Shown here: in pieces, positions 7,691 to 15,434 of the stretch
How the letters are laid out: each line of letters begins with the position of its first letter
Position numbering within the stretch: the stretch's first letter is position 1
Origin: Pseudogulbenkiania subflava DSM 22618
Lineage (GTDB): Bacteria; Pseudomonadota; Gammaproteobacteria; Burkholderiales; Chromobacteriaceae
DNA: 64,000 bases
Assembly: GCF_900177275.1 (NCBI RefSeq)
Contig: NZ_FXAG01000007.1
Span: forward strand, 1 to 64,000
Direction: 5' to 3'
Position numbers and translations under genes: made by a program
Notes under the pieces: model-generated
Databases searched by the model: none
Seen by the model: only the letters and a program-made list of their open reading frames with translations
Told to the model about the DNA's origin: nothing

Positions 7691-10267
7691 ATGCGATTCG
7701 ACAAACTGACCACCAAATTCCAGCAGGCCCTGGCCGATGCACAGAGCCTGGCGCTCTCTCACGATCATGCCTACATCGAGCCGCAGCATCTCTTGGCGGC
7801 GATGCTGGACGACGCCGATAGCGGTGTCGGCAGCCTGCTGGCGCGCGCCGGCGTCAACGTGGCGGGTTTGCGTGGCGGGCTCAAGTCCGCCATCGATCGC
7901 CTGCCCAAGGTGCAGGGCACCGGGGGCGAAATCACGGTGTCGCGCGACCTGGGCAACCTGCTCAATCTGACCGACAAGGCGGCAATGAAACGCGGCGACG
8001 CCTTCATCGCTAGCGAGCTGTTCCTGCTGGCGCTGCTCGACGACAAGGGCGAGACCGGCCGTCTCCTCAAGGAAAACGGGGGTTCCGCCAACGCGCTGAA
8101 CGCCGCCATCGATGCGGTGCGCGGTGGCGCCAACGTGGAGAGCCCGGACGCCGAGAGCCAGCGCGAGGCGCTCAAAAAATACACGCTGGACCTGACTGAG
8201 CGCGCCCGTCAGGGCAAGCTCGACCCGGTCATCGGCCGCGACGACGAGATTCGTCGCGCCATCCAGGTGCTGCAGCGCCGCACCAAGAACAACCCGGTGC
8301 TGATCGGCGAGCCCGGCGTCGGCAAGACCGCCATCGTCGAGGGACTGGCGCAGCGCATCGTCAACGGTGAGGTGCCGGAAAGCCTGAAGCACAAGAAACT
8401 GCTGGTGCTCGACCTGGCGGCGCTGTTGGCGGGTGCCAAGTACCGTGGCGATTTCGAGGAGCGCCTGAAGGCGGTGCTGAGCGACCTGGCCAAGGACGAA
8501 GGCAATACGCTGATCTTCATCGATGAAATCCACACCCTGGTGGGTGCCGGCAAGGCAGAAGGGGCGATGGACGCGGGCAACATGCTGAAACCGGCGCTGG
8601 CTCGCGGCGAGCTGCACTGCCTGGGCGCCACCACGCTGGACGAATACCGCAAGTATATCGAGAAGGACGCCGCGCTCGAGCGCCGCTTCCAGAAGGTGCT
8701 GGTGGACGAGCCCTCGGTGGAGGACACCATCGCCATCCTGCGTGGACTGCAGGAGAAATACGAGATTCACCACGGCGTCGACATCACCGACCCGGCCATC
8801 GTCGCCGCGGCGGAGTTGAGCCACCGCTACATCACCGACCGCTTCCTGCCGGACAAGGCGATCGACCTGATCGACGAGGCCGCCAGCCGCATCAAGATGG
8901 AGCTGGATTCCAAGCCGGAAGAAATGGACAAGCTCGACCGCCGCCTGATCCAGCTCAAGATCGAGCGCGAGGCGGTGAAGAAGGAGAGCGACGAGGCCTC
9001 GCAGAAGCGGCTGGGCCTGATCGAGGACGAGATCGACCGGCTGTCGCGCGAATACGCCGACCTGGAGGAAATCTGGAAGGCCGAAAAGGCGACGGCGCAG
9101 GGCAGCCAGAGCATCAAGGAGGAGATCGACCGCCTCAAGGTGGAGATGGAAGACCTCAAGCGCCAGGGTGACTGGCAGAAGCTGGCCGAATTGCAGTACG
9201 GCAAGCTGCCGCAGCTGGAAGCGCGTCTGAAGGAGGCGGAGGCGGCGGGTGCTGGCACCCAGAAACCGAACCGTCTGCTGCGCACCCAGGTCGGCGCCGA
9301 GGAGATCGCCGAGGTGGTGTCGCGTATGACCGGTATACCGGTGTCGAAGATGCTGGCGGGCGAGCGCGAGAAGCTGCTCAAGATGGAAGAGGTGCTGCAC
9401 GAGCGCCTGGTGGGGCAGGACGAGGCGGTACGCGCCGTGTCCGACGCCATCCGTCGCAGCCGCTCCGGCCTGTCCGACCCGAACCGGCCGTACGGTTCCT
9501 TCCTGTTCCTCGGCCCGACCGGGGTGGGCAAGACCGAACTGTGCAAGACGCTGGCCGGTTTCCTGTTCGATAGCGAAGACCACCTGATCCGCATCGACAT
9601 GTCGGAGTACATGGAGAAGCATTCGGTGGCGCGGCTGATCGGCGCGCCTCCGGGCTACGTCGGTTACGAGGAGGGCGGTCAGCTGACCGAGCAGGTGAGG
9701 CGCAAGCCCTATAGCGTGATCCTGCTGGATGAGGTGGAGAAGGCGCATCCCGAGGTGTTCAACATTCTGCTGCAGGTGCTGGACGACGGCCGTCTGACCG
9801 ACGGCCAGGGCCGTACCGTGGACTTCAAGAACACCGTGGTGGTGATGACCTCGAACATCGGCAGCCAGCACATCCAGGCCATGGGCAGCGACGACTACCA
9901 GGTGATCAAGCTGGCGGTGATGGCCGAGGTGAAGGGCTACTTCCGCCCCGAGTTCATCAACCGCATCGACGAGGTGGTGGTGTTCCACGCGCTGGCGAGC
10001 CAGCAGATCCGCTCCATCGCCCGCATCCAGCTCAAGTCGCTGGAGCGGCGGCTGGCCAAGCTGGAGCTGTCGCTACAGGTCACCGACGCGGCACTGGATG
10101 CCATCGCCGAGGCCGGTTTCGACCCGGTGTACGGGGCGCGGCCGCTGAAGCGGGCGATCCAGTCCGACATCGAGAACCCCTTGGCCAAGGCCATCCTGGC
10201 GGGCCGCTACGAGCCCAAGGCGACGGTGCTGGTGGACGCCCGCGCGGGCCAGATCGTGTTCGAGTGA
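7691..10267 (+). CDS. clpB: ATP-dependent disaggregase ClpB (Hsp104 family)
   Basis: Cytoplasmic AAA+ chaperone that resolubilises aggregates with DnaK/DnaJ/GrpE. 858 residues, standard length. Domains in order: N-terminal Clp repeat region (1-150), first AAA module with Walker A GEPGVGKT (~res 205) and Walker [11 protein letters not shown], the long coiled-coil middle domain (~410-530), second AAA module with [10 protein letters not shown] (~605) and [14 protein letters not shown], and the C-terminal D2-small domain. Shine-Dalgarno CAGGAG lies 5 nt before ATG. Preceded by a sigma-32-like promoter and followed by hairpins; monocistronic. Confidence 0.98.
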   Translation: MRFDKLTTKFQQALADAQSLALSHDHAYIEPQHLLAAMLDDADSGVGSLLARAGVNVAGLRGGLKSAIDRLPKVQGTGGEITVSRDLGNLLNLTDKAAMKRGDAFIASELFLLALLDDKGETGRLLKENGGSANALNAAIDAVRGGANVESPDAESQREALKKYTLDLTERARQGKLDPVIGRDDEIRRAIQVLQRRTKNNPVLIGEPGVGKTAIVEGLAQRIVNGEVPESLKHKKLLVLDLAALLAGAKYRGDFEERLKAVLSDLAKDEGNTLIFIDEIHTLVGAGKAEGAMDAGNMLKPALARGELHCLGATTLDEYRKYIEKDAALERRFQKVLVDEPSVEDTIAILRGLQEKYEIHHGVDITDPAIVAAAELSHRYITDRFLPDKAIDLIDEAASRIKMELDSKPEEMDKLDRRLIQLKIEREAVKKESDEASQKRLGLIEDEIDRLSREYADLEEIWKAEKATAQGSQSIKEEIDRLKVEMEDLKRQGDWQKLAELQYGKLPQLEARLKEAEAAGAGTQKPNRLLRTQVGAEEIAEVVSRMTGIPVSKMLAGEREKLLKMEEVLHERLVGQDEAVRAVSDAIRRSRSGLSDPNRPYGSFLFLGPTGVGKTELCKTLAGFLFDSEDHLIRIDMSEYMEKHSVARLIGAPPGYVGYEEGGQLTEQVRRKPYSVILLDEVEKAHPEVFNILLQVLDDGRLTDGQGRTVDFKNTVVVMTSNIGSQHIQAMGSDDYQVIKLAVMAEVKGYFRPEFINRIDEVVVFHALASQQIRSIARIQLKSLERRLAKLELSLQVTDAALDAIAEAGFDPVYGARPLKRAIQSDIENPLAKAILAGRYEPKATVLVDARAGQIVFE

Positions 10268-10274
10268 GCATGCG

Positions 10275-10355
10275 ACCACCCGCCTGAAGGCGGGTGGTGT
10301 GGACCCCCGGTTCGGCGACGTGTTTCTCGACGTGTCGTCAGGGCCGGGGGTCTTT
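10275..10355 (+). terminator. Tandem hairpins after clpB, terminator
   Basis: First hairpin: ACCACCCGCC / TGAA / GGCGGGTGGT (10275-10298), without T-run. Second: GACCCCCGG (10302-10310) pairs with CCGGGGGTC (10344-10352), then TTTT. The pair most likely ends clpB transcription before the NtrC-type site at 10382. Confidence 0.7.
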
Positions 10356-10381
10356 TGCATCCTGGCGCAGGTGGGGGGAAT

Positions 10382-10396
10382 GCACTGTTGCAGTGC
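10382..10396. promoter_or_regulatory. NtrC-type site upstream of the EAL gene
   Basis: GCAC-TGTTGCA-GTGC, an exact GCAC-N7-GTGC dyad, centred about 104 bp upstream of the predicted sigma-54 start. The same dyad occurs in front of nrtA, the MFS transporter gene and nirB. Confidence 0.75.
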
Positions 10397-10466
10397 AATG
10401 TGCGCCAATGCCGGGCGAGTGGAGGGTGCTATCCCGCCATTTTGATGGCATGGTGGTGCGGGGCGC

Positions 10467-10481
10467 TGGCACAGCGATTGC
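10467..10481 (+). promoter_or_regulatory. Sigma-54 promoter of the EAL gene
   Basis: TGGCACA-N4-TTGC, with the invariant GG (-24) and GC (-12) at correct spacing; one mismatch to TGGCACG. Predicted start about 10493, just upstream of the first hexaloop hairpin. Confidence 0.85.
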
Positions 10482-10495
10482 TAAATAACCGGCGG

Positions 10496-10571
10496 GCGGA
10501 TCAACGGCGGTCCGCACTTGAAAGGGACAACGGCGTCCCCGGGGCTGACCGGCCCGGGGGCGCCTTTTTTT
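10496..10571 (+). promoter_or_regulatory. ANTAR-type antitermination leader of the EAL gene
   Basis: Hairpin P1 has stem GCGGATC/GGTCCGC (10496-10515) and hexaloop AACGGC. Hairpin P2 has stem GGGAC/GTCCC (10524-10539) and the identical hexaloop AACGGC. Both have A at loop position 1 and G at position 4, the signature recognised by ANTAR domains. The 3' half of P2 is also the start of the 5' arm of a GC-rich terminator (10532-10545 with 10551-10564, then seven T). P2 and the terminator are therefore mutually exclusive. By analogy with NasR/NasT leaders, bound NasT would stabilise P2 and allow read-through. Confidence 0.85.
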
Positions 10572-10577
10572 GCCACT

Positions 10578-11861
10578 ATGCAATCACTCTCCGCTTTGCC
10601 GCTGTCGTCGTCCAGCCTGTGCCTGCCGCTGGGCGACATCACGCGCGCCATCCTCCCCGAAGCCGGCCGTGCCATCGGCCGTTTCCGTGAGCTGAGCCTG
10701 GACAGCCACTTCCAGCCGATCTACAGCCTGGCGCACAGCCGCATCGTCGGCCACGAGGCGCTGCTGCGGGCGCGGCAGTCCGACGGCAGTCCGGTGGGGC
10801 CGCTGCAGGCGCTGGCCAGCGCGCGGGGTGACGAGGAGCGGGTCTTTCTCGACCGGCTGTGCCGTGCCCTGCACCTCGCCAACTATCAGAGCGCCGGGGA
10901 ACGGGACGACGCTCAGACCTGGCTGTTCCTCAATGTGTCGACCCAGGTGGTGGTGCGTACCGGCCAGTCCGAGCCGTTCTTCGCCGAGTTGCTGGCGCAC
11001 AGCGGTTTTCCCGCCCGGCGCGTGGTGGTGGAAATCCTCGAGGGCACCATTTCCGACCAGTCGCTGCTGAGCGAGGCGGTGGCCAATTACCGCCGTATGG
11101 GCTGCCTGGTGGCGCTGGACGATTTCGGTGCCGATGCCTCCAACATCGAACGCATCTGGCGTGCCGCGCCCGACATCGTCAAGCTCGACCGCAAACTGAT
11201 CGCCGCCGCCGAGCACTCGCTGCGGGCACGGCGCGTGCTGCCGGCCACGGTGGCGCTGATCCACGAGGCGGGCAGCCTGGCGCTGATCGAGGGGGTCGAG
11301 AACGAGGAGCAGGCCGCCATTGCGCTGGATAGCGATGCCGACCTGGTGCAGGGCTTTCACTTTGCGCGGCCGGCATCGCAGCCGCTGCGCCAGGGCGACG
11401 GCGGCATCGCTGCGCTGTCCGCCCGGCACGCCGCGGCACAGGCCTCGGCGCGTCAGCGCCAGGAGTTGCAGGTCTACGCCAGCGCCTTCCAGCGTGTGGC
11501 GCAGCGGCTGTGGACCGAGCAGGGCCTGGCCCCGGCCTGTGCCGAGCTGCTGGCGATGCCGCAAGTGGACCGCTGTTATCTGATCGGTGTGGACGGGGTG
11601 CAGATCGGCGCCAGTGTGCTGCGTGCCGACCACGAGCCGGCGTCCTCACGCTTCGCCCCGCTGGAGGAGGCGCAGGGCGCCAACTGGGCGCGCAAACCTT
11701 ACCACTACCGTGCCCTGGCCCACCCGGGCCAGTTGCAAGTCAGCAGCCCCTACCTGTCGGTCGCCAACTCCAGCTTGTGCGTGACGCTGTCGCTGACGGT
11801 GCCGTTGGCGCAGGGACTGCGGGTGCTGTGTTGCGACATCAAACTGGAAGGACTGGTCTGA
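10578..11861 (+). CDS. EAL-domain c-di-GMP phosphodiesterase with C-terminal sensor-like domain, nitrate-regulon member
   Basis: 427 residues, no signal peptide or membrane segment. EAL domain ~40-275 retains the usual catalytic set: E60 (EALLR), N119 (NVST), E152 (VEILE), D181-D182 (DDFG), K202 (VKLDRK), E238 (EGVEN) and Q258 (QGFHFARP). Hydrolysis of c-di-GMP is therefore likely. Residues ~295-427 are a separate domain. Its end (RALAHPGQ, SSPYLS, CVTLSLTV, LRVLCCDI) resembles Cache/PDC or YkuI_C sensor domains, suggesting cytoplasmic small-molecule control. The ATG lies only 6 nt after the terminator T-run and has no clear Shine-Dalgarno; the frame is open upstream to 10518 (TTG). It is controlled like nrtA and nirB by an NtrC-type site, a sigma-54 promoter and an ANTAR leader. 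Confidence 0.9.
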   Translation: MQSLSALPLSSSSLCLPLGDITRAILPEAGRAIGRFRELSLDSHFQPIYSLAHSRIVGHEALLRARQSDGSPVGPLQALASARGDEERVFLDRLCRALHLANYQSAGERDDAQTWLFLNVSTQVVVRTGQSEPFFAELLAHSGFPARRVVVEILEGTISDQSLLSEAVANYRRMGCLVALDDFGADASNIERIWRAAPDIVKLDRKLIAAAEHSLRARRVLPATVALIHEAGSLALIEGVENEEQAAIALDSDADLVQGFHFARPASQPLRQGDGGIAALSARHAAAQASARQRQELQVYASAFQRVAQRLWTEQGLAPACAELLAMPQVDRCYLIGVDGVQIGASVLRADHEPASSRFAPLEEAQGANWARKPYHYRALAHPGQLQVSSPYLSVANSSLCVTLSLTVPLAQGLRVLCCDIKLEGLV

Positions 11862-11921
11862 CGATGACGCCGTGCGCCAGGGGGTCAGGCGAGAGACCTT
11901 CGGCCGAGCCGGCCCCGAAGG

Positions 11922-12022
11922 GCTGGCCCGGTAAACGGCCATCTGCGGCGTTGGACGACTTGACCTTAGAATGACTAAGGTCTGCGCCGTCCGCCTAGCA
12001 GCTGACCGTTTACCGGGCCAGC
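11922..12022. repeat. Long inverted repeat / potential cruciform
   Basis: Perfect 17-bp arms GCTGGCCCGGTAAACGG (11922-11938) and its reverse complement (12006-12022) enclose a second hairpin GACCTTAG-AATGA-CTAAGGTC (11962-11982). There is no T-run. The following bases (12035-12054, CCTTGAACAGGCTCTAA) resemble the terminal repeat of the short elements at 19.1 and 20.9 kb, so it may belong to the same or a related element class. It fills the gap between the EAL gene and the glycine-zipper gene. Confidence 0.75.
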
Positions 12023-12158
12023 GCAGCCGGGAAAAGACCTTGAACAGGCTCTAAACATCAGGCTTAACAATTGTTAGTACTTCTTGACAGCACCCCGCCG
12101 CGATCTTGGTTATGATGCCGCCGTTGATGATTACTGCACTAGCCTGAGGAATACAGCC

Positions 12159-12461
12159 ATGAACAAGAATCGTTGGATGGTCGCCCTGCTGGCCGGCAGC
12201 CTGTTGCTGACCGGCTCGGCCTACGCCATGGACAGCAACGCCGTGCTCGGCGGTGCGCTGGGTGGTGGTGCCGGCGCGGCGGTCGGTTCGGCGTTGGGTG
12301 GGCGGGATGGCGCGATGATCGGCGCGGCGGCCGGTGCCGCCATCGGTACCGGTGTTGCGACCCGGCCCGAACCGCGTCGCACCATCGTAGAACATCGTTA
12401 TGTCGAAGAGCGCGGCTGGAAGCGGGGACACCGCCACCACCACCATCGTTACGACGATTAA
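12159..12461 (+). CDS. Exported glycine-zipper protein
   Basis: 100 residues. A signal peptide (about MNKNRWMVALLAGSLLLTGSAYA) is followed by a glycine-zipper segment with small-residue repeats (GGALGGGAGAAVGSALGG, GAMIGAAAGAAIG), typical of two-helix envelope proteins of the YMGG/OmpA-associated type. It ends in a basic, His-rich tail (GHRHHHHRYDD) that could bind metal. Start chosen at the ATG preceded by GAGGA. Envelope location is inferred; the specific role is unknown. Confidence 0.8.
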   Translation: MNKNRWMVALLAGSLLLTGSAYAMDSNAVLGGALGGGAGAAVGSALGGRDGAMIGAAAGAAIGTGVATRPEPRRTIVEHRYVEERGWKRGHRHHHHRYDD

Positions 12462-12505
12462 GAGCTAAAAAGCCGCATCGAATCGCTTGTGTCAGCAAGG
12501 CGCGA

Positions 12506-12539
12506 AGCCGGTGTCCGGGGTTCCCGGCACCGGCTTTTT
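12506..12539 (+). terminator. Intrinsic terminator after the glycine-zipper gene
   Basis: AGCCGGTG (12506-12513) pairs with CACCGGCT (12528-12535), with a nested small stem and T5. The convergent tag gene ends 8 bp further on. Confidence 0.8.
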
Positions 12540-12546
12540 GCTGCGC

Positions 12547-13119
12547 TCAGCCGTGCTGTTCTGGATGGCGATGGCAGCTGATCAGGTGGTCGTTGACCAC
12601 GCCGGTGGCCTGCAGGAAGGCGTAGATCACCGTGCTGCCGACGAAGTTCATGCCGGCCTTCTTCAGCTCCTTGCTGATGGTGTCGGACAAGGGGGTGGAG
12701 GCCGGGCACTCGGCGAGGGCGGCCCAGCGGTTGACCACCGGTTTCCCGTCCACCTTGGCCCACAGCCAGGCGGCGAAGCTGCCGTGCCGGCGCTGTAGTT
12801 CCAGAAATACCCGGGCGTTGCGGATGGCGCTGTTGATCTTCAGCCGGTTGCGCACGATGGCCGGGTCCTGCAGCAGCCGCTCGACGTCGGCCTCGTCCAT
12901 CGCCGCGACGCGTGCCGGGTCGAAGCCGTGGAACGCCGCGCGGTAGCCTTCGCGCTTTCGGAGGATGGTGATCCACGATAGCCCGGCCTGGGCGCCTTCC
13001 AGCACCAGCATTTCGAATAGCTTGCGGTCGTCGTGTACCGGCACGCCCCATTCTAGGTCGTGGTAGGCCACGTAGAGCGGGTCATCGCCGCACCACGGAC
13101 AGCGCGTTGCAGTAATCAT
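12547..13119 (-). CDS. tag: DNA-3-methyladenine glycosylase I
   Basis: Base-excision repair enzyme removing 3-methyladenine from DNA. 190 residues, normal for Tag. The zinc-binding N-terminus is RCPWCGDDPLYVAYHDLEWG, followed by LFEMLVLEGAQAGLSW (helix-hairpin-helix glycosylase fold) and a C-terminal GSTVIYAFLQATGVVNDHLISC with the second set of Cys/His ligands. It lies as a bystander between the EAL gene and nasT on the opposite strand; no regulatory link to nitrogen was seen. Confidence 0.95.
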   Translation of the reverse strand: MITATRCPWCGDDPLYVAYHDLEWGVPVHDDRKLFEMLVLEGAQAGLSWITILRKREGYRAAFHGFDPARVAAMDEADVERLLQDPAIVRNRLKINSAIRNARVFLELQRRHGSFAAWLWAKVDGKPVVNRWAALAECPASTPLSDTISKELKKAGMNFVGSTVIYAFLQATGVVNDHLISCHRHPEQHG

Positions 13120-13214
13120 GGTCTTCGGCCAACCTTAAAGTAAGCCCACGCTGCGTTGTGCCTTCCCGGCACCGAGCCGTTTGCCGTTTTTTTGGCCCGA
13201 AACGGGCTGCGCGC

Positions 13215-13229
13215 AGATCGTGGACAGGT
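13215..13229. repeat. Solo remnant of the short-element terminal repeat
   Basis: AGATCGTGGACAGGT matches the right end of the 144-bp element at 19225-19242. No left partner is seen nearby. Confidence 0.4.
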
Positions 13230-13254
13230 AGTTTGCATGAAAAGTGTGTCGACC

Positions 13255-13269
13255 CGGCATGGTGCTTGC
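13255..13269 (+). promoter_or_regulatory. Candidate sigma-54 promoter of nasT
   Basis: CGGCATG-N4-TTGC keeps the invariant GG and GC at correct spacing, with two mismatches to TGGCACG. The predicted start near 13281 leaves a very short leader before the nasT ATG at 13295. No GCAC-N7-GTGC dyad was found upstream, so activation by NtrC is less certain here. Confidence 0.5.
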
Positions 13270-13294
13270 TTCACCTTTTCTGTGCAATAGGGAG

Positions 13295-13879
13295 ATGACA
13301 GTGCTGACGGTAATGCTGGTTAACGATGGGTCGGGCAAGGCGGCCGCGCTCAAGGAGGCGCTGACGCAGGCTGGCGTGCGCGTGATCGCGGAGGTGGAGG
13401 TGTCGCTGCGGCTGGGCGAGATGATCGACAGCATCCGTCCCGACATCGTGCTGATCGACTCCGATGCCCCATCGCGTGACATGCTGGAGCATGTCTGTGT
13501 CGTCAGCGCGCATAGCGAGCGGCCGGTAGTGATGTTCACCGATGACACCCGCCGCGACACCATCCGCGCCGCGCTCGCGGCCGGGGTGGCCGCCTACGTG
13601 GTGGGGGATGTGGTGCCCGAGCGCATCCAGCCCCTGCTCGAAGTGGCGATAGAGCGCTATTCGCTGGACAAGGAGCGGCGCGAGGAGATGGACGACATGC
13701 GCCAGCGCCTGGCCGACCGTCAGGTGGTGGAGAAGGCCAAGGGCCTGCTGATGCAGATGAAGGGTATCGGCGAGGACGAGGCCTACCGTCAATTGCGCGA
13801 GCGCGCGATGAAGTCGCAGAAGAAGCTGGGCGACGTGGCGCGCGAGGTGGTGGAGCTGGCAAACTGGCTCAAAGGTTGA
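13295..13879 (+). CDS. nasT: ANTAR-domain response-regulator-like antiterminator NasT
   Basis: RNA-binding antiterminator of nitrate assimilation. 194 residues: an N-terminal receiver-like domain (1-~120, with PDIVLIDSD around the phospho-acceptor position) and a C-terminal ANTAR domain (~125-192) containing RQVVEKAKGLLMQMKG. Start chosen at the ATG after TAGGGAG. The protein is the obvious ligand for the four double-hexaloop leaders at 10.5, 14.0, 17.6 and 22.6 kb. In known systems NasT is held inactive by NasS until nitrate or nitrite binds NasS; no nasS is adjacent. It could alternatively be another ANTAR regulator, but the leaders and location favour NasT. Confidence 0.92.
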   Translation: MTVLTVMLVNDGSGKAAALKEALTQAGVRVIAEVEVSLRLGEMIDSIRPDIVLIDSDAPSRDMLEHVCVVSAHSERPVVMFTDDTRRDTIRAALAAGVAAYVVGDVVPERIQPLLEVAIERYSLDKERREEMDDMRQRLADRQVVEKAKGLLMQMKGIGEDEAYRQLRERAMKSQKKLGDVAREVVELANWLKG

Positions 13880-13898
13880 GCGTGCGATGGTGCAAGTT

Positions 13899-13913
13899 GC
13901 ACGTGTGCAGTGC
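13899..13913. promoter_or_regulatory. NtrC-type site upstream of nrtA
   Basis: GCAC-GTGTGCA-GTGC, an exact GCAC-N7-GTGC dyad 20 bp after the nasT stop and about 87 bp upstream of the predicted sigma-54 start. The adjoining GTGCAAGTTGCAC is a further dyad. Confidence 0.75.
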
Positions 13914-13966
13914 ACAAAAATGATGGGGGTAAGTTACTTTTCCTTTTAAATCAGAAAGTTGGCGAC

Positions 13967-13981
13967 TGGCACGGTAGTTGC
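13967..13981 (+). promoter_or_regulatory. Sigma-54 promoter of nrtABC
   Basis: TGGCACG-GTAG-TTGC, a perfect core consensus. Predicted start about 13993. Confidence 0.92.
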
Positions 13982-14002
13982 GTTGACGCAATCACCGGGT
14001 AA

Positions 14003-14090
14003 GTCGCCAATGGCGGCGGCGCTACCCAGACGGGCAACGGCGCCTGTCGACCTGGCTCCTATCAATGGAGCGGGACGACAGGCGCTTTTT
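14003..14090 (+). promoter_or_regulatory. ANTAR-type antitermination leader of nrtABC
   Basis: P1: GTCGCC / AATGGC / GGCGGC (14003-14020). P2: GACGGGC / AACGGC / GCCTGTC (14029-14048). Both hexaloops have A1 and G4. Terminator arm GCGCCTGTCG (14040-14049) overlaps P2 and pairs perfectly with CGACAGGCGC (14076-14085), followed by T5. A nested stem GCTCC/GGAGC fills the terminator loop. Read-through should need NasT. Confidence 0.92.
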
Positions 14091-14129
14091 GTTTTTCGAC
14101 TGTTTTTTTCTGCAATGAGGGAGAAGGAA

Positions 14130-15410
14130 ATGGATAGCAAGCGCACATCGATCAATACCAGTTTGCCGGCTGTGCCGGAACGTCGTGATTTTCTCAAGGG
14201 AGCACTGTCCGTCATGGGGTCCACCACCTTGCTGGCCGCCTTGCCGGCTGGTATCGCCACCAGCGCCTGGGCTGCCGGCAGTGACAAGCCGGAAAAAACC
14301 GAAGTCAGGGTCGGCTTCATTCCGCTCACCGACTGCGCCTCGGTGATCGTGGCCTCCAAGATGGGCTTCGACAAGAAATACGGTATCACCATCGTGCCAT
14401 CCAAGGAGGCGAGCTGGGCCGCCGTGCGCGATAAGATGGTCAACGGCGAACTGGATGCCGCGCATGTGCTTTATGGCCTGATGTACGGCGTGCACCTTGG
14501 CATCGGCGGGCCGAAGAAGGACATGGCGGTGCTGATGACGCTGAACCAGAACGGCCAGGGCATCACGCTATCCAACCAGCTCAAGGCCAAGGGGGTGACC
14601 ACCGGCCCGGCGCTCGCCAAGCTGATCAAGGCCGAACCGCGCGAATACACCTTCGCCCAGACCTTCCCCACCGGCACCCACGCCATGTGGCTCTACTACT
14701 GGCTGGCCGCGCACGGCGTCAACCCGATGAGCGACGTCAAGACCATCGTGGTACCGCCGCCGCAGATGGTGGCCAATATGCGCGTCGACAACATGGATGG
14801 CTACTGCGTTGGAGAACCGTGGAACGCCCGCGCCATCGCCGACAACGTCGGTTTCACTGTGGCCACCACCCAGCAGATCTGGGCCGGCCACCCGGAAAAG
14901 GTGCTGGGCACCACCGGCGACTGGGTGAAGCAGAACCCCAACACCGCGCGTGCGCTGACCGCGGCACTGTTGGAAGCCTCGCGCTACATCGACGACGTCA
15001 AAAACCGCGCCAGTGTGGCCAAGCTGATCTCCGACAAGGCCTACGTCAACGCACCGGAACCGGTCATCGAGGGTCGCTTCCTCGGCGCCTACGAAGACGG
15101 TCTGGGCAAGAAGTGGCAAGACCCGAACCTGATGAAGTTCTTCGACGAGGGCAAGGTCAACTTCCCGTATCTCTCCGACGGTATGTGGTTCCTGACCCAG
15201 CACAAGCGCTGGGGCTTGCTGAAGACCGACCCGGACTACCTGGGCGTGGCCAAGCAGGTGAACCAGATCGCGCTCTACAAGGAAGCCGCCGCGCTGGCCA
15301 AGGTGGCCGTGCCGCGCTCGGACCTGCGTTCGGCCAAGCTGATCGACGGCGTGGTGTGGGACGGCAAAGACCCGAAAGGCTACGCCGCTTCGTTCAAGAT
15401 TCGCGCCTGA
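14130..15410 (+). CDS. nrtA: Nitrate ABC transporter, periplasmic binding protein NrtA (Tat-type signal)
   Basis: Binds nitrate (or nitrite/cyanate) in the periplasm and delivers it to NrtB. 426 residues. The N-terminus has a twin-arginine signal (ERRDFLKGALSVMG, hydrophobic stretch, TSAWA cleavage). The mature part starts EVRVGFIPLTDCASVIVA, the CmpA/NrtA/NasS family start. ATG chosen after GGGAGAAGG; an in-frame ATG at 14115 is less well placed. It is followed 24 bp later by nrtB. NasS sensors belong to the same family but lack signal peptides. The clear signal here argues for transport and leaves no obvious NasS. Confidence 0.9.
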   Translation: MDSKRTSINTSLPAVPERRDFLKGALSVMGSTTLLAALPAGIATSAWAAGSDKPEKTEVRVGFIPLTDCASVIVASKMGFDKKYGITIVPSKEASWAAVRDKMVNGELDAAHVLYGLMYGVHLGIGGPKKDMAVLMTLNQNGQGITLSNQLKAKGVTTGPALAKLIKAEPREYTFAQTFPTGTHAMWLYYWLAAHGVNPMSDVKTIVVPPPQMVANMRVDNMDGYCVGEPWNARAIADNVGFTVATTQQIWAGHPEKVLGTTGDWVKQNPNTARALTAALLEASRYIDDVKNRASVAKLISDKAYVNAPEPVIEGRFLGAYEDGLGKKWQDPNLMKFFDEGKVNFPYLSDGMWFLTQHKRWGLLKTDPDYLGVAKQVNQIALYKEAAALAKVAVPRSDLRSAKLIDGVVWDGKDPKGYAASFKIRA

Positions 15411-15434
15411 GTGCCGGGCTAGGGGAGAACCATC

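Noticed and set aside
13150-13185. GTGC-N-GCAC dyad upstream of nasT as an NtrC site
   Set aside because: The half-sites are in the reversed order (GTGC first) compared with the four GCAC-N7-GTGC sites, so it is better read as a small hairpin.
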